From Zoroaster sp. YZ-2022 (lineage: Eukaryota > Echinodermata > Asteroidea > Forcipulatida > Zoroasteridae): 64,000 nt of DNA. The stretch is taken from the NCBI GenBank assembly GCA_029582265.1, contig CM055816.1:3192698-3256697 (forward strand), read 5' to 3'. The position numbers and the translations under genes are program-made. The notes beneath the pieces were generated by a model that ran no database searches, was not told where the DNA came from, and saw only the letters and a program-made list of their open reading frames with translations. Shown here piece after piece: positions 34,109 through 44,706 of the stretch. Numbering within the stretch: position 1 is the stretch's first letter; every line of letters begins with the position of its first letter.

Positions 34109-35022
34109 AGGTTCTGTGAAGAGTGTATTTACCAAACTTTATTTCTTGGTGCTGTTATATTGATTGGTATGAATTAAAAACAATTTTAAATGTTTTTTTT
34201 AATCGAGTGGATTATTAATGGTTTATTTAATAATCAAAAATTGACCCCCCGAATTGTCGAAGTTTTAACGAAACGCGTTCGTGACGTACACAAAGACAGA
34301 GAATTTCTACGCAGCGCAAGCCCCCATCATGCGGTCGGAACACACACCAAAGGCAATGCTAACATTACGGTGTTATTTTATGAAATAACAGAAACAGTTG
34401 AGTCAAAGTTCTGATCATTTACTCAAAAGAACTCAAAACAAGCGCAGGCATAATGAGAAAGGTTTAATGTTTTTATTTTATCTTGCAAGGATATAAAAAT
34501 CAGACACGATGGTTTTATTAATGCGGAAAATCACGGCATGTTTTCATGCCGTGAACACTGAATGTCGTTTGGCACGGAAGTGGACTGGGTTATGCATGGG
34601 AGTATAACTAAATGGCCACTTACCTGAGTCTTTCTCGCTTTAAAAAGCACCTCTCTTCTTCGTTGGAGCCTTCCCAGCCTTCTTACTTAGCGGGAATATC
34701 GTTGGAATTGCATCTGGCAGCAGCTGGGCCTTATAAGCCATACCGAACCGGCTGTGAAGGCCCCGTTCAAAGCATTGGTGCGTTGTATACGACGCATACT
34801 TGGGCAAGTGCTGTGGATCGCGGATCGGGAATCTCCTAAGCGTACGTCACGAATTTTATGTTAATGAGGAGATATGGGCGTGTCGAAAAACACCCCCTAA
34901 ATTTAAAAATTAAAATTTTTATGGTGTAAACGTGAGGGGAAAAATATACAAATGACAAATATATGTTCCAGTAGACATACTTTATTGTATACGATGAAAA
35001 AACAACCTATTTCATAGGACCT
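34109..35022 (-). mobile_element. second Kolobok-like element with TTAA target duplication
   Basis: TTAA flanks both sides (34105-34108, 35023-35026). The ends AGGTTCTGTGAA and (inverted right end) AGGTCCTATGAA agree at 10 of 12. A subterminal segment near the right end (tacgtcacgaattttatg ... atgggcg, about 34845-34890) matches the corresponding part of the 12.2-kb element (tacgtcacatatcttatg ... atgggcg, about 12744-12790). Inside is the C-terminal half of a THAP domain. About 914 bp; non-autonomous. Confidence 0.6.
34617..34850 (-). pseudogene. C-terminal half of a THAP domain plus linker
   Basis: The minus strand reads AQVCVVYNAP in one frame (weak match to the third-cysteine block). In another frame it reads QCFERGLHSRFGMAYKAQLL and PDAIPTIFPLSKKAGK. 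CFERG and the xAxPTIF ending are hallmarks of the THAP C-terminus. A donor-like cag|gtaagt follows at about 34623. The frame change and the missing N-terminal half make it non-functional. Confidence 0.7.
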
Positions 35023-35026
35023 TTAA

Positions 35027-36505
35027 ATGAAATAACCGTCGTTGAGTGAGTTGAAATAACTTAGTGGTTATAAACACTTTATATAAATACATTTTAAATA
35101 CTGATGCCTCTTTTCACAACAGAGTATTATTTTAAAGCAATTAGAACCATACCCTATATTCATGGTCACACAATAATACAATTATATGGGGGATGAAAGA
35201 TAATTAAAAGCAAGGACACAAACATATATTGTACAAATCAGATCAACTTGTTTAATAATAAAGCATCAACCATTATATACACTGTTAATTTAAAGAAATG
35301 TTTATTATGTACATGTACAACACAGTCCCAATGAAATATGTTCCACAAGTTGCATTTTAATCAAATTTGTTACACAACTTAGTAATTAAACTAAGGGAGG
35401 AACACATATTTTATATATAATGGGATGACAAACTAGCCTCACATCATTCATAACTTATTAAATGTTTCTTTTGAAGCCTTTCGGTCTATAATCTCATTAC
35501 AAGTGTTGTTTTTTTCAAAATGAATTTGTAAAGTTCACGACTAAACAATCTGAATGTATTTTTACTATTGCTGAAGCTTTCATATAGGCTGGAGTTATGC
35601 ATCAACAAATACATTATCCTAACAAAAAAGAAATCTATTTTACTACAGTTCAAAGCTAAACTTACGTCTTAATTGTTAACCTGGAAACCCTGGTAAAATT
35701 TGAAAAAACATTTTTTTATGTTCTTCTGAAAAGTGTGAGTAGACTTTTACGGGTCAAGTCTGACTGCTAATAAATTGTTAATTCAAAGTTGATGACCAGT
35801 TGTGACAGTTGTACTTAAACTGCCATTCGCATTCATGAAAATTAGTTTTGACATTTATTAATAGTTCATTTAGTAATAGTTTTTCTGATTCAATTGAGAC
35901 AATTTTATGTTGGATGTTAGAAACCTAGAAAATAGTCAGTTAATTGTGACTGGATTATTTTACTTTCTTTCTGATTATTGTTTAATTCTTATCATTTTAC
36001 TTGATTGCATTTCCCACTTTTGTATTGTTGCTGATTCAGTTAGATCAGTTTGCTTACACTTTTACTGTAATGAGAGGTTTTAGAAATCATCTAGTTTCCA
36101 CTAATCATTTTGTTGTAAACCTTGTTGTTAAGGATGAATATTTCTGAGTTGTTTGTAAATTCATAGCTCACTGTTCAGTCACTGTGAGAAACCCTAAATT
36201 CACTGTATCATCCTGGTTACAAGTAGTCCAGATGTTAAGACCATTTAGGCTTATGCCTTCAGCTGAGTGAAATTGCAAATTTCTTAGTTTCCATATCAAT
36301 TGTTAGTACCGATAGTAATACTATTGTTAAATCCACTATTGATTTTATTGATACTGTATTGCAAACGCACAGTGTGTATATTGTCTATTCAGGCCATAGT
36401 ATAATTGATATGTGAACACTTCACTATCATCAGCCAAGGTATGGTCCTGGGTGGGTTTGTTTACATTCCAAGTTTCTGGTAAAGTCATCAACTCCAGATC
36501 TCATG
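35027..36505. other. 1.5 kb of AT-rich sequence without recognised features
   Basis: No open frame with family support, no transposon ends and no tandem array were seen. Confidence 0.5.
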
Positions 36506-37290
36506 GCTAATACCCCTGTCACACCGGAGCTACGCTGCCGTTGCGCTCCCACGGCGACCAAAAAAGTTGCAAAACGCAGTAGAAGCGCAGTAGGATCGCC
36601 AAGAGCGTAGTGGGAACGTAGTGGAGTCTACCTAGGTCGTGGGAGGGTCTCCATGGTCGCCAAACCTCGGCGATTGTTTTGAGCCTGCTCAAAACAATCG
36701 CGGAGGGTCGGCGACCTGGTCCAAAACGCAGTGGGAGCGCAGTGAGAGCGTAGTGGGATCTCCATGAACGTACTGGGGACGTAGTGAAGTCTACCTGAGC
36801 GTGTCATGATCGTAGCAAGAGCGAGTTGGTATCGCCGTCTGCCCAATCTGCGACTGAAGTACGTCTGAAGTACGACCGCTGTACGCTTGTCACGCTCCCA
36901 CTACGCTCTTACCGCGCTCCTACTACGTCTTATAGGGCTTGTTCACGCTCATACTGCGTCCACACGGGGCTGTCAGTACGACTATGGCGCTCCTAATGCG
37001 TCCATGGCGATGTTACGGAGTTTCATGTACGTTGACAGTGCGATTATACTGCGATTATACTGTGTGTATAGTACGTTCTGACTTTGACATGCGATCTGGC
37101 CACAAATGGTATAAATACAGCCTATCCTCCACACAACATCATAATGTGCATCTCCTCTTCACCATGGCTGTAGAGAGTCAGAACATAATAATGGGTGTAC
37201 TGATCTCCTGCAGTCGAGCTCGCTGTATTTATAGTCGCAGCGCGAACGTGGTACAAACGCACAGAACGTAGTGGGGACGTACACTGAAAA
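36506..37290. repeat. GC-rich left arm with AGCGTAGTGGG arrays in both orientations
   Basis: Units such as gagcgtagtggga run forward at 36560-36790, inverted at 36890-37050, then forward again near 37265. Within the arm, 'ggtataaatacagcc' (37109) and 'gctgtatttatag' (37222) form an inverted pair around a short ATG-led frame (37163). This arm is far richer in CpG than its surroundings. Confidence 0.7.
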
Positions 37291-39548
37291 CATCATTTAG
37301 TCAGTTGACTGAAAATAATTGGTCATTTACGTGGTTTAATTTTACCAATCTTCAGTTAGTCAATACACTAAAGATTAGTCAATACACTAAAGCAATGACT
37401 AATAATAGTTTGTCTTTGAAAATGGTTTAATTTGACTAATTTATCTTGTGATTGGTAATGCACAAAATTCAATTAGTCATGCAAGAAAATTAATTAGTCC
37501 TACAACCAAATTAATTAGTCTTGTAATCAGTCTGACAATACCAATAATCAGTCTTGTACACACTTCTGAATTAGTCACTGTAAATTTATTGTCAATGCTG
37601 TCCAACAACCTCTGTAAATGCTGTAATAAAACTTCATCCTGCATATTACAATGCTTTTTCAACAAATCATGAAATCTAGTAATAACAATTTAAAGAGCAA
37701 GTGTTCTAAAAACTTCTGTCCTTTAATGTACATGTATATAGTAGAATCATATATTGTTCAGCTCCCTTTTAAAGTACATACAAGTTTGAAATGAACCCTA
37801 TTTCTAATTGCTGCCAAAGTGACAGAAATTATCTTTAGCTTATACACACGCAGAATTAATCAACTTTAATAACCTGATGGCCAATCATTTTACTAACCTG
37901 TGGTCTGATGAGTATATTTTGGAGGCAGTATATATTTATCAAATGTACATGTGTACATTAATAATTACTATAAAGTACATGTACAATACTGCATAATGAC
38001 TTTCCTCATACCCAAATACATTAAGTATAAGTTGTTTATTAATGTGTGTAACCCACTTATTGGATTTATACAGGCTAGACAAGCAAGCTTTAATTGACAC
38101 CTCTAGTGCAGTGTACCTCCCTTGCATTGATTATGTAATACTATCACATTATGGGGTAGTGTGTGTAACCATGGAGGAAGAAACTTGACACTGTGTGGCC
38201 ATAGCTGTCTGGCAAATTATGGAACTTCATGGTGAAGCTACATGTGGCCCCTGCATGCATGTACTTATGCAGTGTGGGCTCGAAATTCAAACTGGAAGAA
38301 ACAGACATATATAATATACTGTACAGCAGTTATCAATGGAAAATATTACCCTACTACAAACAGTTAAAGTAGCAAGTTTTGTGAAGCAATGAAGTGCATC
38401 AGGATGGACTGAATGATGGTAAGATGATTGTTCTTTTTAATCTTATGAAATGTATAGTTTTACTTCACGTGCTTGTTAATTGTACACTATATACTAGGCC
38501 TATACAGTATACTGAGTATTGAGTATACAGTATACAGAAATGCTGAATGCAGTATCTGTCAACCTGTTGAATTAATTTGCAAAACCTTTTGAGTCAAAAA
38601 CGGTTAGTTTTTGAAATGGTGTTCATCATTTTGTTATTCATGTTGTATTGTAGTGATTTCATTAACAAACTTGACATACCTAGATACATGGTGTACATGG
38701 TAATTCAAGAATAATTAAATAATTAATTAAATAACACATATTCTCTAATACTCTTCATATATATACGTTATTATTATCCGATAAGGTACATGTATAATAT
38801 AATGTATATCATATATTTTCTGTGTGTTGGAAAAAATTAAAATGAATGAATGAATGAAAAAAACTAAATGATGATTGAAATGAATATTCAGCAGAAGAAC
38901 TTTAAATACTGCATAGCTCTAGAAAATGTTGGATTCCCATCCACTCTGATGGATATACAAGAAGTGACATACTTGTATACAATTAATGTACATCAAAATA
39001 TTACCATTATATTTAAAATCAAATAATTTGGGGGTGATTTACATCATGAAAAGAGTAACAATGTGAAAAAATGTACTTGCATTTATGTAATTGTATCTGT
39101 GCAATAAATAATAGCCCAATAAAATTCAAATTGCATGGCGGAGGAGGAAATATCTGGCTTTGATAATATTTGTTTCCCTTTCTTTGAATACACATATTGA
39201 GTTGTTCTACTAAAAACTACATGATGCTGCTAATATACTGTGATCAAAGATTGGATGACAACTAGCCTCTATCTCCCCTGCATGGAGCTACAACTTCTCA
39301 AAATTTTCAAACAAGAGATTTACTTCATATGCTGTTGCACAAATTTATACTAACATCTAAATTGTGATTGTTCATTCTTAAATGGTTGTATTATTATCTT
39401 GTGGGTATAATAGTTTTATTATAATTAATTCTAAATTGTTAGTTCACATGTAAATAAAGATTTAGCCACCGAGCTTGCCCTAATTTGAATGTTTGGAACC
39501 CTGCAAGCTTGCCGGCAAGCTCCATGAACTTTCTGAGAGTTGATTGTT

Positions 39549-39846
39549 TTACTTTTTCTGTGCCCGTACAGTTGATCTTTTCTTACTCAGACGTGCCAAC
39601 AAAGTTAATACTGACTTGTGTACAGTCTGATCATCAATTTTGAGCATGGCAAATTGATAGAAAGTGATCGTCTTGTCAAGCCCTGCAATATAGCGAAGGT
39701 GAAATGCATAAAAAGAAGCTAAGTAGCATGCCACTGTCGTCAACAATACAAATTACCTCCCCTTCTGCAAACACTTTGAACTCTGATGAAACATGTGCTG
39801 ATTTCTCGTTCATTTCTATGAAAACAGCATTTTGATTGTCTTCATC
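39549..39846 (-). CDS. probable last exon of an unrecognised two-exon gene
   Basis: The acceptor (ttaatttattgaag) precedes 39846. The exon opens in phase 0 with DEDNQNAVFIEMNEKSAH and EFKVFAEGEVICIVDDS. A frame change then joins it to TVACYLASFYAFHLRYIAG and TFYQFAMLKIDDQTVHKS before a TAA. The pattern 'F.V..EG......(hydrophobic)..SFYxF..xY..G....TFxQ..ML.I' resembles the C-terminal ends of recurrent uncharacterised animal proteins linked to repetitive loci, a comparison made from memory. The frame change near 39755 suggests a pseudogene or a sequencing error. Function unknown. Confidence 0.45.
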
Positions 39847-40194
39847 CTTCAATAAATTAACAAAAAAAGCAGTAAGTTACAGTTAATCAATGTTGCTAAA
39901 AGATTTTATTAGAGATCTTTCTCCATTTTTACAACAGATGTCTTATTTATACTTACTGTGTTTGTAGACAATTAAATTGATGCTACAATACAACACATCA
40001 GTATGCAAATTATGGGATAAACATTCAGGAATTTTTTTATTGCCATTAGTGGGGCGGTATAGCAAATATTTGCAACAATTATGCATTTTGTGATAAAAGC
40101 ACCAAATTTAGTAGAGGTTGACCAACACATTACAAACAAATCTGGGTACTGAGGCATCGCTGATTGTGGGGTGAATTATCTCTTCAGGGCTAAT

Positions 40195-40275
40195 ATTTAT
40201 TTTCCTATTACAATGTGCACACAAATGCAATACATGTAAGCTAATGTTCAACTTTTGTTCACATTGTAATGGGAA
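40195..40275. repeat. 26-bp stem inverted repeat (hairpin)
   Basis: The arms tttattttcctattacaatg and (inverted) tttattttcccattacaatg extend over 26 bases with two mismatches and about 30 bases between. It lies in the intron between the two exons of the unrecognised gene. It could be a small MITE or the basis of a transcribed hairpin. Confidence 0.65.
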
Positions 40276-41172
40276 AATAAACAATCTGAAAGCAGTACAT
40301 ATGGAAACCTCAGTGACGTCTGATGGCATCAAAATCAAGACTATTTCTGCTATCTTTGCAAAGAAAATGCCTACATGTGTGTGCTATGCAGTTGCAGTAC
40401 CGGGGGGGGGGGGGACAAGTGAGGGGGCAAAGAAATACTTTGGGGAATTATTTGTTTCTTGAAGAAAAGTTTCATTGCCTGCAGTATAATACCAGCACAT
40501 TAGGCCTAACATTCTCACCAAGTAACTTTATATTAAAACAACCATAACCATCATAGGCATAGTTTAGACCCGGCCTACAAACAATGACTTAGTTAGGCTA
40601 TCATTGTATCAAGGGTATATTAAGGAACTTGAATCACAAAGTGAACTTAACAGCCGAACAATCGACACCAGTCATGCCAGTTGCACTTCCAAACAGTGGA
40701 CTCTCCTACATGTTGATAACGTTAGTATAAAACACTCCTACTTTCGGTAACATTTGCAAAGTTGACTGATATACAAAACCAGACGACTTCCTACATGTAC
40801 TTTGTGAATGGTGGAGTTAACAGTTAGGCCTATATATAACAAGTTACTGAGCACAGAACTGTATACGTAGTGATCGACCGTGAGATAACTCGACCATTGA
40901 GACCCACTTGGGTTGCACCACAACAACGTTAAATAAAATCCGTTTTTTGTGCGTATTGGGACCACTTAAGGTCCTTTACGTTCTACTGTTGTTCTACCCT
41001 AGTCTAACGTTAGATAGGGCACCCCTGCCCCTGGGGGGGGGGGGGGGAGGAGGGGGGACAAGTTGACTTTACATGTACCATGGAGGAAAAAATAGATCGA
41101 ACCGCTAACAAATAACGTTAACGTTGGCATGGTTTTGATACAGTCTGACAGTAGGCCTAACGTTACACTCAC

Positions 41173-41265
41173 ACAGCAGGTTTGCACAATATGCACAGCA
41201 GACTCGTCTGTATTGATTTGAGACTTCAATAATTTCTCATCATCTAAATGTATATGTAGCGGCAT
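41173..41265 (-). CDS. probable first coding exon of the unrecognised gene
   Basis: The ATG at 41265 opens 31 codons, MPLHIHLDDEKLLKSQINTD and on to VQTCC, followed by a gtgagt donor. It ends in phase 0, matching the phase of the exon at 39846. A CpG-rich stretch (41330-41450, 'gtgccgcgcgccgg') lies just upstream on this strand and could be its promoter. No domain was recognised. Confidence 0.4.
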
Positions 41266-41329
41266 AATTTCAACAATCTAGGTTAAAAAATACAGTTAAT
41301 TCTTACCTTAAAAATTACTATCAGCACCA

Positions 41330-41450
41330 TGCCACATCATGGTCTTGGAGTCAAGTTGAGCAGACGATATACGACGTCGACGAGCGGCTACACATTACGT
41401 GCCGCGCGCCGGTGGGGGGAGCGCGAATTTCCACCGCAAAAGTTCTAGCT
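41330..41450 (-). promoter_or_regulatory. CpG-rich candidate promoter of the unrecognised gene
   Basis: A short CpG-dense segment (cgacgtcgacgagcgg, gccgcgcgccgg) in AT-rich surroundings, directly upstream of the minus-strand ATG at 41265. No TATA box evident. Confidence 0.3.
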
Positions 41451-42019
41451 GTTCTATTAATTGCACTCAACACTCCATTGAGCTGGAGTGAAACCACTGT
41501 GTACAGTATTGCCCATTTTCTGACAGTGTAATTAGGAACTTCTTGTTAATTTCTTAGTTTGATAGTTGAGAAATGGCTTTCATGTAAGAACAACAAAACA
41601 TTATTTAATTCAAAACGTTACAAGTATCGTTTTTGCTCCAGAGTTCAGAGGGAGGGTCGGTAATACATCGACCGACAGATACTTTGTCATTTCCATATAA
41701 TTATAATGACTGGTGCCAAAAATATTTCCATTAGTATTTCGCTAACATATTAGTCAACCGATTTGTAATTTCTATGTCAAAGGGTAATTTCGAATTGAGG
41801 AGACCAATTAAATTAGTAAATCAGTACTGCATCAATTAGTCCAACAGCAAAATTAGTATTAACGAAGTTCGTATTGGTCTTTGAAAATTTTAAATTAGTA
41901 TTTCATTTTGTTGAATTAGTCAACAGTTATCCAATTAGTATTTCACATTGAAAACATAGTCAGACATTGAAAGACTGATTTTTGTTGCCTGTTTGACAAA
42001 TTTGTTCTACAAATTGACT

Positions 42020-42338
42020 ATGTAATGTTTTCAGTGTAGTGACAGCGTAGTAAGGTCGTAGCGAGGTCGTAGCGAGGTCGCCTTGGTCGCAGCGAGATCG
42101 CGTAGAGCGTGCTGGGAGCGTTGTGAGAGCGCGGTGATGATCAAACTGGGAACGCATAGGTCGCAGTGAAAGCGTAGTGAGAGCGCAGTGAGCGAGTCAA
42201 GAGCGTACTGTGAGCTACCTGCATCATAGATTTCAGGATTTTTTGACAGTTTTCGGCGACCCCACTGCGTTTTTGATGAAAATTGCATCTCAGTAAGGTC
42301 GCCGTGGGATCGCACACCGGTCTGACGGGGGTATTAGG
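42020..42338. repeat. GC-rich right arm, inverted relative to 36.5 kb
   Basis: Units such as 'gtcgtagcgaggtcgtagcg' and 'gagcgcagtgagcg' fill this arm. The outer 45 bases match the left arm's outer end in inverted orientation. Confidence 0.7.
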
Positions 42339-43727
42339 GACAGTTTTGGTAGCTCATTAGTATGTTAGGGCTCAGTAGCCAGAGATTTAAGTGTTTTTGG
42401 ACTGATAGAAGAGGCTTAATGTGATTAATAAATCATCCCACTTGTAGAAGAAACTTATGTGTCACACAAGTAAATCCTCCATGTGTTCATTTTAGGGGTA
42501 TTATCTTTAAAGTTGTTATTTGTGTACAACTTATTTAACTTAATATCTGGGTTACTCACAAAAAATCACAAATAATTTTGTTTAACTTGAACATGGCTCA
42601 TGATACCCTTACAGAGGTTGTTTTTTGTTATAGATTTGAAATAAAAATGGGATCCTTGTCATTTGGTAAGTGGAACACACATCACGTGCCATCCTTTTTT
42701 CCAATATAGGACAAATCTTCCAATATTTTGTCATCCACTTAGCAAAATATTTCACTCAGTGAAATATTCTGCTACATTTCTGCTCAAATGCATCAATATT
42801 TGTATATTAAAATCAAAACAACATAATAAATGTTCACATTAGATGCACAAACAATTTAAATAACTTTAATGATTTTACTTTAAAAAACAAAGCTGTGTCA
42901 AATACATGTACCATGGAATGGCTGATAATCTGAAAAAAGGGGGTAGGTCAACAATCAGCAGGCATAGTATTTCCTTTTTTCAGTGAGTTTTCCCTATGTA
43001 CAATTTGAGACACATTCGCTTACATTATGGGGTACTGGCCGCCGCGGTCTTGGTACAATGGAAGGTAATATATAGGCTGTCGCGATTAGGAATTTATGAA
43101 TATGTATGAACGTCTGATTGGCTGAAATATCGCAGGATGGCAATTCTCGTTTGCAGAAAAAAAAATCGCCGCCCGATTCACCTTCAATATTACATTTTTT
43201 ACAATACGAACCTACGGCTGTTTCAGTTTTATTGAATATGTTCCATTGCAGAAATGCTTTATTTTCAATGAAATTGCGAACAAAATCCCTGATAATTTTA
43301 CATGAAACTGTAAAGGACCACATGAAATGAAAAATGATAATGGTTCCAAAGAAAACCTTAATTTCATCAACTGAAGACTGCGTTTCTGTCATGGAACATA
43401 TTCAATAAAACTAAACCAGCCGTAGGTTTCAATTGCAAAGGCTGAAGGTTGAATCGGGCGAAACATATAAAGTCAACAACAAGTGATGTATTACCGGTAT
43501 TTATATCTACAAATGCCTGACAACGTATCCTGAAGTCTGGCTGGTCCCATTATATATTGAAGACTTGACGTATTGTATTGCTGAATGAAGAACTATACCA
43601 TGTCTATCATGCTTAGTAAATGTGATGTTGCACTTTGTGAATAATAACCTGATCAGTTTGAATATGCCTACGTACGTGATCACGTGCGAAGATATTTAAA
43701 AGATAAGTTATAGAAGGTAAGGATTAC
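42339..43727. other. non-coding stretch with an inverted pair and shared intron segments
   Basis: 43175-43260 and 43385-43460 form an inverted pair (shared phrases 'cctacggctg' and 'ttttattgaatatgttcca'). 43113-43180 matches 33827-33893 inverted. 43510-43660 shares segments with 22190-22290 and with 9770-9860. No confident exon. Confidence 0.5.
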
Positions 43728-43841
43728 CTGGATAATTGAGCCGAGACTCTTCCTTTTCAGTATGTGAATTGGCGGTAGACGAGACTGACAAACTGCTGTC
43801 AGGTATAGCTCCACTCTCCATCCCTAGAGGATCATGGCAAT
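43728..43841 (-). CDS. exon encoding first part of an F5/8 type C (discoidin) domain
   Basis: Minus-strand 114-bp exon between an acceptor (ttatcattttag) and a donor (gtaatcc). After two phase bases it encodes CHDPLGMESGAIPDSSLSVS, then SSTANSHTEKEESRLNYP and the first base of a Gly codon. C-x-x-PLGMESGxIPDxxxxxSS is the signature opening of F5/8C domains. The next exon at 10135-9945 supplies the missing two bases and continues with AWYAEYND, exactly where the domain should go on. Together they give about 101 of the usual 150 residues. Upstream exons (signal peptide or other domains) were not found. Confidence 0.82.
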
Positions 43842-43857
43842 CTAAAATGATAAAAAC

Positions 43858-44706
43858 AAACAAATACAATAACTCATATGAAAATAACGAGACTCTTGTC
43901 CACACAATCATAGGAGCCAATAAGCATCCTGAGAACAAATACAATAACTCTCATATGATAATAACGAGACTCTTACCCACACAATCATAGGAACCTATAA
44001 GCATCCTGAGAACAAATACAATAACTCTCATCTGATAATAACGAGACTCTTGCCCACACAATCATAGGAGCCTATAAGCATCATGAGAACAAATACAATA
44101 ACTCTCATCTGATAATAACGAGACTCTTGCCCACACAATCATAGGAACCTATAAGCATCCTGAGAACAAATACAATAACTCTCATCTGATAATAACGAGA
44201 CTCTTGCCCACACAATCATAGGAGCCAATAAGCATCCTGAGAACAAATACAATAACTCTCATATGATAATAACGAGACTCTTGCCCACACAATCATAGGA
44301 ACCTATAAGCATCCTGAGAACAAATACAATAACTCTCATCTGATAATAACGAGACTCTTGCCCACACAATCATATGAGCCTATAAGCATCATGAGAACAA
44401 ATACAATAACTCTCATCTGATAATAACGAGACTCTTGCCCACACAATCATAGGAACCTATAAGCATCCTGAGAACAAATACAATAACTCTCATCTGATAA
44501 TAACGAGACTCTTGCCCACACAATCATAGGAACCTATAAGCATCCTGAGAACAAATACAATAACTCTCATCTGATAATAACGAGACTCTTGCCCACACAA
44601 TCATAGGAGCCTATAAGCATCCTGAGAACAAATACAATAACTCTCATATGATAATAACGTGACTCTTGCCCACACAATCATAGGAGCCTATAAGCATCCT
44701 GAGAAT
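43858..44706. repeat. 77-bp minisatellite, about 11 units
   Basis: The phrase gagactctt recurs at 43889, 43966, 44043, 44120 and 44197 and so on, a 77-bp period. Units differ by few bases (atatgata versus atctgata; gagccaa versus gaaccta). It starts 17 bases upstream of the discoidin exon acceptor, in the intron. Confidence 0.92.

Larger units (their letters stand above)
36506..42338. mobile_element. candidate 5.8-kb element with long structured inverted ends
   Basis: The left end TAATACCCCTGTCACACCGG and, inverted at the right end, TAATACCCCCGTCAGACCGG match at 18 of 20, and both lead into 'cccacggcgacc'. Each arm then has an array rich in AGCGTAGTGGG-type units, a shared phrase ACACTGAAAACAT (about 37283-37295; inverted near 42025), and an AT-rich zone of AATTAGTC-type units (37310-37570; 41740-41960 inverted). 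The order is mirrored, so one large element is plausible. Two independent short elements in opposite orientation are the alternative. The outer TAAT/ATTA is palindromic, so the target duplication cannot be read. Confidence 0.5.

Noticed and set aside
43858..44706. CRISPR-like or multi-domain coding array
   Set aside because: Head-to-tail 77-bp units without spacers and not a multiple of three; it is a minisatellite.
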